A DNA stretch of 64,000 bases, taken from positions 50,771 through 114,770 of the forward strand of contig FZRE01000005.1 in NCBI GenBank assembly GCA_900199655.1, given 5' to 3'. The notes under the pieces are model-generated. The model had not been told where the DNA came from, did not search any database, and saw only the letters and a program-made list of their open reading frames with translations. Shown piece by piece: positions 50,526 to 59,179 of this stretch. Each line of letters opens with the position of its first letter. Positions within the stretch are counted from its first letter, which is position 1. Source of the DNA: Prevotellaceae bacterium KH2P17. Lineage in GTDB: Bacteria; Bacteroidota; Bacteroidia; Bacteroidales; Bacteroidaceae. The position numbers were made by a program, and so were the translations under genes.

Positions 50526-52196
50526 ATGAACAAGATATTTTCAGCAATCGTCATTGCGGGCCTCGGTTCCGGCATGCTCTCAGGCTGTATTGAAGAGGTT
50601 ACGCCGCAGAACGGATACCCCTCTTTGGAGCAGGTTGCCAACGCTCCGGGCTCTTTTGATAACTTAGTAGCCAACCTGACGGGCAACCTCAGCGGCAAGC
50701 GACTTTACTCCCCGGCCGACAATAGGGCGTGGGATTATGGCTACACCTCCCTCTTTCTCACCCGCGATGTGGAGGGGCAGGATGTTGTTCCCGTAGGAGG
50801 AGCCAACCAGTACACCTACTGGTATCAGTCCGTACGGTACATGGCAGCCGGGTATAGCATTACTCAGTTGCCCTGGACCTACTACTACGGCTGGATTAAC
50901 GACTGCAACGTAGTTATCAAGAACGCCGGAGCTACCGACTATGCAGAGCCCCAGGAGGGAAGAAAAGTGGGCGCCGGAATAGCTTATGCCATGCGGGCCA
51001 TGTACTATCTCGACTTGGCCAGGATGTATGCTTCAAAGCCTTACGGCGAAGATCACAATGCCCTAACCACCATCAAGGCCGACGAACTGCGCACTGCTGA
51101 TGAGGCCATGCACCAGGAACGCATGACATGGGGCGAGGCGTTCGACTTCATTCTCAAGGATCTTGACTACGCCGAGCAGTATCTGGCCAGCTATAAAAGG
51201 ACCGATAAGTACACGCCCGACCTGAGCGTTGTGTACGGGCTCAAGGCCCGCACCTACCTGGAAAAGCAAGACTGGGCCAAAGCCGAGGAGTATGCTAAAA
51301 AGGCCCAACAGGGCTACACCATGATAAGTCGCGACGAATACCTGAGCCGTGACAACGGGTTTAATACGCCCAACAGCTCCTGGATGTTCGCAACGCAGTT
51401 CAAACCTACCGACCCCAACATCCTGACCAACGACGGCGATGACTCCTGGGGAGCCGCCATGATACCGGAGAACGGCTTCGGATGCGGCTATGCCAGCAAC
51501 TACGGAGGCCTGATGGTGATAGACCGACACCTCTTCGAGACCATTCCCGAGACCGACTTCCGTAAGATGTGCTGGGTTGATTTCAAGCTCGACGACATGT
51601 CGAAGGCCGATGCCATCAATGCCCTGAAGGCCTATTCCAACTATCCCGAACGTCTTTACGCGGGCGGAGTGGAGAATGCCAACTACGGATTAGGTGGCTA
51701 CTGCGTGAAGTTCCGCAATGCAGCAGGCAAGGCCGACGTGAAGTACGACGCCTGGTGCGTGTCGGTTCCGCTCATGCGGATAGAAGAGATGAAGCTCATC
51801 GAGGCCGAGGCCGCCGGCATGCAGGATGAGGCCCGCGGCCGCCAGTTGCTCGAAGCGTTTGCCAAGACGCGTGACCCACAGTACATGTACGGCCAGCACA
51901 ACGAGCCCTATTACAACAACCAGACCTCTGCCTTCCAGAATGAAGTGTGGTGGCAGCGCCGCGTCGAGCTGTGGGGTGAGGGCTTTGCTACTTACGATAT
52001 CAAGCGTCTCAACAAGGGCATCATACGCAGCTATGCCGGCACCAACCACCTGGAGAGTGCCCGCTGGAACACCAACACGCTGCCCAACTGGATGGTGTGG
52101 ACGTTCATCAGTACCGAGTCGGATTACAACGGCGGCATGACGCAGAACCCGGACCCCGTACAACCCGCGGAAGACTCGCCCGAATTTAAATGGTAA
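50526..52196 (+). CDS. RagB/SusD family nutrient-binding lipoprotein (locus 3)
   Basis: A protein of 556 residues. Signal MNKIFSAIVIAGLGSGMLSGC with Cys21. SusD features: GAGIAYAMRAMYYLDLARMYASKPYGED, VYGLKARTYLEKQDWAKAEEYAKKAQQGY, VPLMRIEEMKLIEAEAAGM, WWQRRVELWGEGFATYDIKRLNKGI. Starts 26 nt after SusC. It is followed closely by a small lipoprotein gene. Confidence 0.95.
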   Translation: MNKIFSAIVIAGLGSGMLSGCIEEVTPQNGYPSLEQVANAPGSFDNLVANLTGNLSGKRLYSPADNRAWDYGYTSLFLTRDVEGQDVVPVGGANQYTYWYQSVRYMAAGYSITQLPWTYYYGWINDCNVVIKNAGATDYAEPQEGRKVGAGIAYAMRAMYYLDLARMYASKPYGEDHNALTTIKADELRTADEAMHQERMTWGEAFDFILKDLDYAEQYLASYKRTDKYTPDLSVVYGLKARTYLEKQDWAKAEEYAKKAQQGYTMISRDEYLSRDNGFNTPNSSWMFATQFKPTDPNILTNDGDDSWGAAMIPENGFGCGYASNYGGLMVIDRHLFETIPETDFRKMCWVDFKLDDMSKADAINALKAYSNYPERLYAGGVENANYGLGGYCVKFRNAAGKADVKYDAWCVSVPLMRIEEMKLIEAEAAGMQDEARGRQLLEAFAKTRDPQYMYGQHNEPYYNNQTSAFQNEVWWQRRVELWGEGFATYDIKRLNKGIIRSYAGTNHLESARWNTNTLPNWMVWTFISTESDYNGGMTQNPDPVQPAEDSPEFKW

Positions 52197-52226
52197 ATGC
52201 AGTATCACATAAAGAAAAGCAAGTAT

Positions 52227-52979
52227 ATGAAAAAGACTATAGAATATCTGGCTGCATCTCTCTGCTCACTCTTGCTGCTCACAGGATGCACCGACGAACA
52301 GGGTACCGAGCCCGGAGGCGACTCTGCACCCATGGCTACCGTCTACCAGTACACGGCAGGCGAGGGCTACAATGCCGACAACGACTGCCTGATACGCGTA
52401 GCTACAAACGCTGCGGCCAGGGAAACCTACTACCTTGCAGAGCTCAAGAGTGCCAAGGAGGAGCACAAGATGGACGAGGCGCAGTATGCCGACTACGTGG
52501 TTAAAAACGGCACCAAGATAGACGTTTCGCCCTCCGACTACAAAGACCTCTATGTTACCAACCTCCACGGTATGTACGTTATCACGGTGGTAGCGACCAA
52601 CGGCAGCGCCCGCTCCTCGCAGTCGGTGGAGTTCGCCGGCCTGGATTACAAGCCTTTCGGCACCGGAACGTACGTCTGCGACTTCCTGGGCTTTGCCGAT
52701 GAGGTCAGCATTGAGTACTCCGAAGTTGGCAACCGCTACCGCATTAGCAGCGTATGGACCGAGGGATACGGCTTCTCCTTTAGTCCTTCGGGCGACAAGG
52801 TGACCGTTTACCCCACGCAGATGGAGACCGGATACGTACACCCCACCTACGGCATGGTTAGCGTATCAGACCAAGGCAGCACCTACGACGAGGCCTCCAA
52901 GACCTTTACCTTTACTTTTAAGTGGACCGTAGCAGCAGGCAGCTACGGCAATTATGCCGACGTGCTCACACTCAAATAG
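52227..52979 (+). CDS. SusD-associated hypothetical lipoprotein (250 aa)
   Basis: The start MKKTIEYLAASLCSLLLLTGC is chosen because it gives a clean lipoprotein signal (Cys21); an in-frame ATG at 52197 lies before it. The mature part has an Ig-like first domain (about 30-130, ending YVITVVATNGSARSSQSVEFAG) and a second beta domain (about 135-250) with GYGFSFSPSGDKVTVYPTQME and TYDEASKTFTFTFKWTVAAGSYGNYADVLTLK. This is the pattern of SusE-like or DUF5011/5012-like accessory lipoproteins, which bind ligand at the surface; exact family uncertain. Last gene of locus 3; a terminator follows at once. Confidence 0.8.
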   Translation: MKKTIEYLAASLCSLLLLTGCTDEQGTEPGGDSAPMATVYQYTAGEGYNADNDCLIRVATNAAARETYYLAELKSAKEEHKMDEAQYADYVVKNGTKIDVSPSDYKDLYVTNLHGMYVITVVATNGSARSSQSVEFAGLDYKPFGTGTYVCDFLGFADEVSIEYSEVGNRYRISSVWTEGYGFSFSPSGDKVTVYPTQMETGYVHPTYGMVSVSDQGSTYDEASKTFTFTFKWTVAAGSYGNYADVLTLK

Positions 52980-53004
52980 CACGCTGTCGCGACATGCAAC
53001 ATTC

Positions 53005-53051
53005 CGGCTCCATGCCAGGGAGAAATCCAAGGCATGGGGCCGTTTTCGTTT
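53005..53051 (+). terminator. Terminator of SusC/D locus 3
   Basis: CGGCTCCATGCC (53005-53016) pairs with GGCATGGGGCCG (53031-53042), a 12-bp stem with one G-T pair, then GTTTTCGTTT. It begins 26 nt after the lipoprotein stop. Confidence 0.75.
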
Positions 53052-53226
53052 CCCGCCTTTTCCGGCCGCCCGGGAGCTGCCCCGCAGCAAGCCGGCATGC
53101 TGGCTTTCCCTCTTTTTCCGGCCACACAGCTCCATTGCCGGTCTGCCGGTCGTGTTTCCAAGTGCGCGCCAATCTGTTTGTCGCAGGGCACCCGCCAGCG
53201 TGCCGAAAGCATGCTTCGGGAACTTT

Positions 53227-53282
53227 CGACAAGTGTCGCACGATTATTCGACACTTGTCGTACGATTATTCGACACTTGTCG
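53227..53282. repeat. CGACA-N2-TGTCG palindrome array, copy 2
   Basis: Units CGACAAGTGTCG (53227-53238), CGACACTTGTCG (53249-53260) and CGACACTTGTCG (53271-53282), spacers CACGATTATT and TACGATTATT. Exact 22-nt period. It is bounded by AACTTTCGAC and GTCGAAAGTT, and the upstream flank GAAAGCATGCTTCGGG resembles that of copy 1. Confidence 0.9.
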
Positions 53283-53588
53283 AAAGTTGTGAAAGATGGC
53301 TTTTCGTACCCGTATAGCAGGCAGATGAGGCGCTTGGGGCGGTGGGTTCAGGAGTCAGGTCTTGCCGGTGGCGGTGGCCGGCGGTGTGTTACCTCGTAGA
53401 TATAGATGTGCAGCCGGTCTACTAACAAATGTAAACGGAGCGGGCGAGAGGTTTCAGTTTTCTTTTTTCGGGGTGCGAGATATGACAGTTTTAAAGGATA
53501 ACGGGTGCATAATCTTTCACTTTCTACATCGAAAAAGGACTGCAATTGTTAAATAGTATTTAATATCGAGCGGTTTTAATTAATTTTG

Positions 53589-53619
53589 TTGCATCATTGG
53601 TAAATAAGCATTAATTTTG
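53589..53619 (+). promoter_or_regulatory. Promoter of SusC/D locus 4
   Basis: TTG (53589-53591), 20 nt, TAATTTTG (53612-53619). Leader of about 175 nt. As at locus 3 the -33 region reads GTTGCA. Confidence 0.75.
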
Positions 53620-53804
53620 TAACCTGTTAGTAAAGATTGAAACAAAGGGTAACTGCCAGCATTGTGTAAGCAAAAAACGTGAAAACGTAACGGCGTGCCA
53701 GCGAGAATTGCTTTAGGTTAGCGGGAATGCTTGCAGCGTGGCAACAGCACCCGATTAGCAAATAGGAATAAAACATTATTATATATTTTAAAGAGAGAGA
53801 TTTT

Positions 53805-56800
53805 ATGGAAAAAAGACTTATGACATTTTTGGCTTGCCTGTTCCTGAGCTTAGGAATGGCGCTGGCTCAGACCAGGGTGTCCGGTACCGTTGTGTCTCAA
53901 GAAGACGGAGAACCCGTTGTGGGGGCCTCCGTCCGCGTTGAGGGCACCAATACTGGTACGGTTACCGATGTTGACGGCCGCTTTTCGCTGTCGGCACCTG
54001 CCGGCAGTAAGCTGACCATCTCCTACATCGGCATGGTTTCGCAAACCGTTACGGCGGCTCCGAACATGACCGTTCGCCTGGTTTCTGACAACAAGGTGCT
54101 GGACGAGGTGATGGTAGTGGCCTACGGTACAACCACCAAGGCCTCGTTTACTGGTTCGGCCGAGAGCCTGAAGGACAGAGACTTCTCGGCAGAGAAAGGT
54201 TCACTCGTCAAGTCGCTCGACGGTAAGATGGCCGGTGTGCGCGTGGGCTCATCCATCGGAGACCCGGGTGCCAACCAGAGCATCTCTATCCGTGGTATCG
54301 GCTCCATCAACGGTTCAACACAGCCGCTGTACGTGGTAGACGGTGTTGCACTGACCGACAGCCCTGCCGACATGACATCAGAAATCCGACAGCTGTCGGT
54401 ACTCTCGTCGCTCAACCCGAACGACATCGAGAGCATGACGGTGCTGAAGGATGCCGCAGCTGCATCACTCTACGGCTCTCGTGCTGCCAACGGCGTGGTT
54501 ATTATCACCACTAAATCGGGCAAATCGGGCAAGACCCGCGTTACTTACGATGGCTCGGTAGGCTGGACAGGCATTGCCAAACCGTCGGCACTCGAGGCTA
54601 TGAACGCCTCGGAACTCAAGGAGTATTACACTTATGCACTCAAGGGCTACTTCCAGTACAGGGAAGGCATGGATGCCGCTGCTGCCATGGAGGCCGCCAA
54701 GGCCGAAATTCCCAACGGCTGGTTCCGCGACTATGAAGGCACTACTGATACCGACTGGTACAAGGAAGTGTACCGCCACGGCTTCACGACCGACCACCAG
54801 TTGAGCATCAACGGCGGCAGCGACAAGACCAAGTTCTTTGTAAGCATGGGCTACAACAACGTGAAGGGAGTGGTTCGCGGTACCGACTTCAACCGCTACA
54901 GCGGCCGCATCAACCTGGACCATCAGGTAAACGACTGGTTCAAGATAAGCGCCAAGCAGATGGTTTCGTTCACTGATTCGAAGGGAATACGTGACCAGGG
55001 AGACCAGGCTCAGGGCTTCGGCACCACCGCTCCTATGTCTATCCTCTTCTCCATGGACCCAACGGCTACCGTGAAGCTGGAGGACGGCTCCTATAACCCT
55101 GACGCCGCATTCAGCGGAAGCAAGATTTCGAACCCGCACCTCATGCTCGGACAGATGACCGGCGACTATGCCGAGACCATCAACTCCGAGATTGTGCGCA
55201 GCCTGAGCAACCTGACAGCCGAGGTGAAGCTGCCTTACAACTTCCTCGTTCGCGAGATATTCGGCTTCGACTACGTTGACAACAAGACGCGTGAGTTCTG
55301 GTCGCCCAGCAGCGTTAACGGCGAATCCGTCCATGGTATGGGCGAGCGCTGGGGCTTTACCAACAAGACGCTCACCTCATCTACCACACTCAACTATGCC
55401 AACGTATGGGGTAAGCACAACTTCGACGCCCTCTTAGGCTACGAGGTTGAGAAGAAGAACCTGCTCGGCCAGTACCTGCAGTCGCACAACTACGCTACAG
55501 CCAAGCTGCCGGAGCTCTCCAACGGCGTGGCTTCAGGCAGCGGCAGCTACACTTACGAGGCCAACATGCTCTCCTGGTTGGGCCGTGCAAACTACAACTA
55601 TGACAACAAGTACTACGCTTCTCTGAGCTTCCGCCGCGACGGTTCTTCCCGTCTGGGCAAGGACAACCGCTGGTCAAACTTCTGGTCGGTATCAGGTGCG
55701 TGGCGTATCAGTGGCGAGGAGTTCCTCAAGGACAGCCAACTCTTCTCCGACTTGAAGGTTCGCGCCAGCTACGGAACCAACGGCAACCTGCCTACTGACT
55801 ACTACGGCTACATGGGAACCTATGCCACAACGGGCGCGTACGGCTCCGATCCCGCCATCTTCTGGGCCAATCGCGAGAACGCCAAGTTAGGTTGGGAGAA
55901 GTCGTCGAACTTCAACGTGGGCTTTGACTGGACCCTTTACCACAAGGTAACGCTTACAGTTGAGTACTACAACAAGCTCACCAAGGACCTGCTCTTTATG
56001 ACTCCGACCTCTTACGTGACCGGTTTCGGCAGCCAGTGGCAGAACCTGGGCCGCTTGAAGAACAGCGGCGTGGAGTTTACTGTCAGCTCTCAGAACTTCC
56101 GCAACAAGGACTTTTCATGGGATACCGACTTCAATCTCACCTGGCAAAGCGTCAAGGTAGACAAGCTCCCCAATGGAGACGACGTGCAGTACGGCGATGG
56201 CAACATGTATCTTCTGCGTGAAGGAGAGTCTATGCACACGTTCTTCCTGCCCAAATTCAAGGGAGTGAACAGCGAGACAGGTCTGGGTGAGTTCTGGATA
56301 GACCCAGAAGATGAGTCCAAGGGCGTAACCAACTACTACTCTCGTGCCGGCAAGACAATCGTTGGCAAGGCAGTACCTGATGTGCTCGGTGGTATCACCA
56401 ACCGCTTTACTTACAAGGACTTCGACCTCTCGTTTATGATTTCGTACCAGTTCGGAGCCGATATGTTCGACTATCCCGGCTACTTCCTCACCTTTAGTGA
56501 TGGTGTGCGCGTGGGCAATTTCAACGTATCAAAGAGCGTAGTGGGCAAGTACTGGAAGCAGCCGGGCGACAAGGCAGAGTTCCCGCAGCCCATTTATGCC
56601 AACCCGTTCCGTTCCGACCGCTTCTCTTCTCGTGAGATTCGTTCGACCGACAACATCCGTGTTCGCGACTTCACGTTGGGTTACACCGTTCCCGTATCGA
56701 AGAACTACATCCAGAACCTGCGCGTTTACTTCCGTGCAACCAATCCTTTCATGATTTACTGTGCTACGAAGGACGTGGATCCTGATGTGGATATCAACGG

Positions 56801-56864
56801 CTACCGCCAGACGGATACCCCGGCAACGCGCGCCTTCCAGTTCGGTGTAAACTTAACTTTCTAA
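53805..56864 (+). CDS. SusC/RagA family TonB-linked outer-membrane transporter (locus 4)
   Basis: A protein of 1019 residues. Signal MEKRLMTFLACLFLSLGMALA; CarboxypepD_reg-like domain (about 22-100: GTVVSQEDGEPVVGASVRVEG, DVDGRFSLSA, LTISYIGM); TonB-box-like DEVMVVAYGTTTKASFTGSAE; plug (about 115-240: ISIRGIGSINGSTQPLYVVDGVAL, MTVLKDAAAASLYGSRAANGVVIITT); barrel ending FQFGVNLTF. The long leader and start context match loci 2 and 3. Only a SusD partner accompanies it, so its ligand cannot be inferred from enzymes. Confidence 0.96.
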   Translation: MEKRLMTFLACLFLSLGMALAQTRVSGTVVSQEDGEPVVGASVRVEGTNTGTVTDVDGRFSLSAPAGSKLTISYIGMVSQTVTAAPNMTVRLVSDNKVLDEVMVVAYGTTTKASFTGSAESLKDRDFSAEKGSLVKSLDGKMAGVRVGSSIGDPGANQSISIRGIGSINGSTQPLYVVDGVALTDSPADMTSEIRQLSVLSSLNPNDIESMTVLKDAAAASLYGSRAANGVVIITTKSGKSGKTRVTYDGSVGWTGIAKPSALEAMNASELKEYYTYALKGYFQYREGMDAAAAMEAAKAEIPNGWFRDYEGTTDTDWYKEVYRHGFTTDHQLSINGGSDKTKFFVSMGYNNVKGVVRGTDFNRYSGRINLDHQVNDWFKISAKQMVSFTDSKGIRDQGDQAQGFGTTAPMSILFSMDPTATVKLEDGSYNPDAAFSGSKISNPHLMLGQMTGDYAETINSEIVRSLSNLTAEVKLPYNFLVREIFGFDYVDNKTREFWSPSSVNGESVHGMGERWGFTNKTLTSSTTLNYANVWGKHNFDALLGYEVEKKNLLGQYLQSHNYATAKLPELSNGVASGSGSYTYEANMLSWLGRANYNYDNKYYASLSFRRDGSSRLGKDNRWSNFWSVSGAWRISGEEFLKDSQLFSDLKVRASYGTNGNLPTDYYGYMGTYATTGAYGSDPAIFWANRENAKLGWEKSSNFNVGFDWTLYHKVTLTVEYYNKLTKDLLFMTPTSYVTGFGSQWQNLGRLKNSGVEFTVSSQNFRNKDFSWDTDFNLTWQSVKVDKLPNGDDVQYGDGNMYLLREGESMHTFFLPKFKGVNSETGLGEFWIDPEDESKGVTNYYSRAGKTIVGKAVPDVLGGITNRFTYKDFDLSFMISYQFGADMFDYPGYFLTFSDGVRVGNFNVSKSVVGKYWKQPGDKAEFPQPIYANPFRSDRFSSREIRSTDNIRVRDFTLGYTVPVSKNYIQNLRVYFRATNPFMIYCATKDVDPDVDINGYRQTDTPATRAFQFGVNLTF

Positions 56865-56886
56865 TTTTAAACAGAACATACAGAAT

Positions 56887-58305
56887 ATGAAAAAGATATT
56901 TTTATTCATGGGATTTGCTGCCGGCATCTTGCTCACTTCGTGCAGCGGCTTCCTCGATACGGAACCTTCCGTTGAATTGAAGGACGATGACGCCATCACT
57001 ACCGTGCAGGATCTGCAGAACGCAGTGAACGGTGTAGCCTACCGACTGATAGACTACGACAACGGCGTACGCTTCTCCTACACCTCGGAGTTCGGTATTT
57101 ATGCCGACATACTGACCAACGACTTCAAGGTTGGTGTGGACATGGGACAGACCACGGCCATATCAAACTACCTGGTAACCCAGAACGACAACTACCCCAA
57201 GTTTGGCTACAACTATTACTACGGGGCACTGGGAAACGTGAACAAGAGCCTCTCCTACGTGCCGCAGGTAGAGGGTGATGAGGCCGAAATCAATGACCTC
57301 AAGGGCCAGCTCCTCACCTGGCGCGCCCTGCTTCACTTCGACCTGGCCCGCATGTTCTGCCACATACCCGCCTCGGTGCAGGATGTTAACGCCGAAAACA
57401 CGGGCCTGGTGCTCGCCGACCAGGTTTATCCCGCCGACTACAAGGGCAAACGCAGCACGCTGAAGGCAACCTACGACTTCATCATCAAGGACCTCACGGA
57501 CGCCATGCCCCTGCTCTCAAAGAGCGTGAAGCTGGGTTCGATGAACTACTGGGTGGCCCTCTCGCTCCGTGCACGTGCCTATCTGTACGCCGGCGACTAT
57601 GCTAACGCCCTCAAGGACGCACAGGAAGTAATCAACAGCAACGTTTACAAGCTCTATACCATCGCCGACTATCCCGGCGTTTGGGATAAGGAAGGAACCA
57701 GCGAGGCCATCTTCGAGCTCCGCGTGAACGACAACCACAACAACGACCGCTACTCCGTGGGCTACTACAACAGCCCCGACGGCTATGCCGAGTGTGTGTT
57801 CAACGAGAAGAGCCCCTTGTTCCTGTACCTCAGCAATGCTGCCAACAACGACGTGCGCAGCCAGCTCGTGAACGACCAGACCTCACACCCCGACGTGCCC
57901 GGTTACTACTCCGGCAAGTATCCCGGCCGCGGTGGAAGCGTCTATGTGAACAACTTTAAGATTGTGCGCCTCTCGGAACTCTACCTCATTGCAGCCGAGG
58001 CAGCCTTCCACCTCAACGGTGGAGCAGCCGCAGCTCCGTTCATCAACCAGCTCCGACAGAACCGCATAACCGGTTATACGGATGTATCGAGCGTTACACT
58101 GGACGATATTCTCTTCGAATACGAGAAGGAGTTCTTCACCGAAAACCAGATAGCTTTCGCTTACTGGCGCAACAAGCGCAGCGTGACCTCCAGAGGCGGC
58201 ACCGAAGTTAAGTACAACGACGACCGCACCATCTTGCCAATTCCGCAGCGCGAGATTGACTTCAGTGGCAAGGATGTTCTCATCCAGAACCCCGGCTACG
58301 AATAA
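56887..58305 (+). CDS. RagB/SusD family nutrient-binding lipoprotein (locus 4)
   Basis: A protein of 472 residues. Signal MKKIFLFMGFAAGILLTSC with Cys19. SusD landmarks: GFLDTEPS, LKGQLLTWRALLHFDLARMFCHI, VALSLRARAYLYAGDYANALKDAQEVI, VRLSELYLIAAEAAFHLNGGAAAAPFINQLRQNRI, and the terminal LPIPQREIDFSGKDVLIQNPGYE. Starts 22 nt after SusC. Followed by a strong terminator, so the locus is a two-gene operon. Confidence 0.95.
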   Translation: MKKIFLFMGFAAGILLTSCSGFLDTEPSVELKDDDAITTVQDLQNAVNGVAYRLIDYDNGVRFSYTSEFGIYADILTNDFKVGVDMGQTTAISNYLVTQNDNYPKFGYNYYYGALGNVNKSLSYVPQVEGDEAEINDLKGQLLTWRALLHFDLARMFCHIPASVQDVNAENTGLVLADQVYPADYKGKRSTLKATYDFIIKDLTDAMPLLSKSVKLGSMNYWVALSLRARAYLYAGDYANALKDAQEVINSNVYKLYTIADYPGVWDKEGTSEAIFELRVNDNHNNDRYSVGYYNSPDGYAECVFNEKSPLFLYLSNAANNDVRSQLVNDQTSHPDVPGYYSGKYPGRGGSVYVNNFKIVRLSELYLIAAEAAFHLNGGAAAAPFINQLRQNRITGYTDVSSVTLDDILFEYEKEFFTENQIAFAYWRNKRSVTSRGGTEVKYNDDRTILPIPQREIDFSGKDVLIQNPGYE

Positions 58306-58322
58306 GCAAGCATCATAAAATC

Positions 58323-58354
58323 AAGGCCTCTACCCACCGGTAGGGGCCTTTTTT
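58323..58354 (+). terminator. Terminator of SusC/D locus 4
   Basis: AAGGCCTCTACC (58323-58334), loop CACC, GGTAGGGGCCTT (58339-58350), then a run of six T. A 12-bp stem with one G-T pair; textbook rho-independent terminator 18 nt after the SusD stop. Confidence 0.9.
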
Positions 58355-58385
58355 GTTTCCTCCGCACCTCACCGCCGGCCCTCCC

Positions 58386-58656
58386 CATCGCCCGTTGTCC
58401 TCCCGTTCCCAAGGAATGGAACCGCTGGCGCATGCTCCCTGCCGGTTGGCTGCTGGTTTTTAAAGACAGAGTAACAGCGTGTTTTTTCTGCTGCTGCATG
58501 CTCCCTGCCGGTTAGCTGCTGGTTTTTAAAGACAGAGTAACAGAGTATTTTTTCTGCTGCTGCAAGTTTGCTGCATAGCGGGAGCGAGCAAGCAACGATT
58601 TGCAAAAGGGCAAACCGGTATCCTCCCCTTGGAAAGGGGAGGCGGAGGAGGGGATG
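58386..58656. mobile_element. MITE-like element, copy C (271 bp, inverted, with 66-bp internal duplication)
   Basis: Opposite orientation to copies A and B. The right end is intact (CCTCCCCTTGGAAAGGGGAGG, ending GGAGGGGATG); the left end is degenerate (CATCGCCCGTTGTCCTCCC). The core segment containing TTTTTAAAGACAGAGTAAC is present twice in tandem (58430-58495 and 58496-58561). 271 equals 205 plus 66, so the duplication explains the length exactly. Confidence 0.7.
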
Positions 58657-58737
58657 ACCGGGGAGCCAACCTCTACCCTCGTAACCTGTGAATTGTGAAT
58701 TATGAATTGTGAATTAGTAGCCTGCAGCCTGCAAAAT

Positions 58738-58876
58738 CATCCCCTCCTAACCTCCCCTTTCTAAGGGAAGGAACCGCTGGCGCCCACAAGCAGACCCCAA
58801 TTACCTACTTTTATAAATATAGCAAAAGGGCAAACCGGTATCCTCCCCTTGGAAAGGGGAGGCGGAGGAGGGGATG
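58738..58876. mobile_element. MITE-like element, copy D (139 bp, internally deleted)
   Basis: Both ends are present: CATCCCCTCCTAACCTCCCC at the left and CCTCCCCTTGGAAAGGGGAGG ending GGAGGGGATG at the right, in the orientation of copy C. The central core is missing and replaced by unrelated AT-rich sequence. Confidence 0.65.
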
Positions 58877-58964
58877 ATGAACGGCACAAAAGGCTCCCTC
58901 CGCCAACTCTAATTACAAGCAGCTGATAGTCAATTACTTACAAATAAAATGGCAAAAGGTGTCA

Positions 58965-59024
58965 TTCAAGCCTCTTGAATGGCATGTTCAAGGACCTTGA
59001 AGGTATCGTTCAAGAGGCTTGAAG
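58965..59024. repeat. TTCAAG palindrome array, copy 6
   Basis: Units TTCAAGCCTCTTGAAT (58965-58980), TTCAAGGACCTTGAAG (58987-59002) and TTCAAGAGGCTTGAAG (59009-59024), spacers GGCATG and GTATCG. Bounded by AAAAGGTGTC and CATACCTTTT, so the whole 80-bp block is itself an inverted repeat. Confidence 0.9.
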
Positions 59025-59128
59025 CATACCTTTTATGCTGCCGATGGTTTCTAAGGAAGTTGCAACAGCGTATTTTTTGCCAAAGCAAAGGCTTGCATTT
59101 GATGGTTCGCTTGCCCTGCCTTGCTGCC

Positions 59129-59161
59129 AAAAAAAATACCCCGGACGCGGTGCCCGGGGTA
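59129..59161 (-). terminator. Terminator of the tricorn-type protease gene
   Basis: Minus strand TACCCCGG (59161-59154) pairs with CCGGGGTA (59144-59137), followed by eight T. It lies about 20 nt after the stop codon. Confidence 0.9.
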
Positions 59162-59179
59162 GTAATGGTGTGGCGGAGG

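Larger units (their letters stand above)
52980..53588. other. Intergenic region between loci 3 and 4
   Basis: It holds a terminator, a GC-rich stretch with several short overlapping open frames in all frames (none coding-like), and the second CGACA-N2-TGTCG array. From about 53340 to 53588 nothing else is recognised. Confidence 0.6.
58355..59128. other. Repeat-rich intergenic region before the tricorn-type gene
   Basis: No real gene. Contains MITE-like copies C and D, an AATTGTGAATT run (58688-58716) and one TTCAAG array. Short open frames here follow the repeats. Confidence 0.7.

Noticed and set aside
52954..53399. Several overlapping short open frames after locus 3
   Set aside because: They occur in most frames at once in GC-rich repeat DNA, and none has a signal, domain or promoter.
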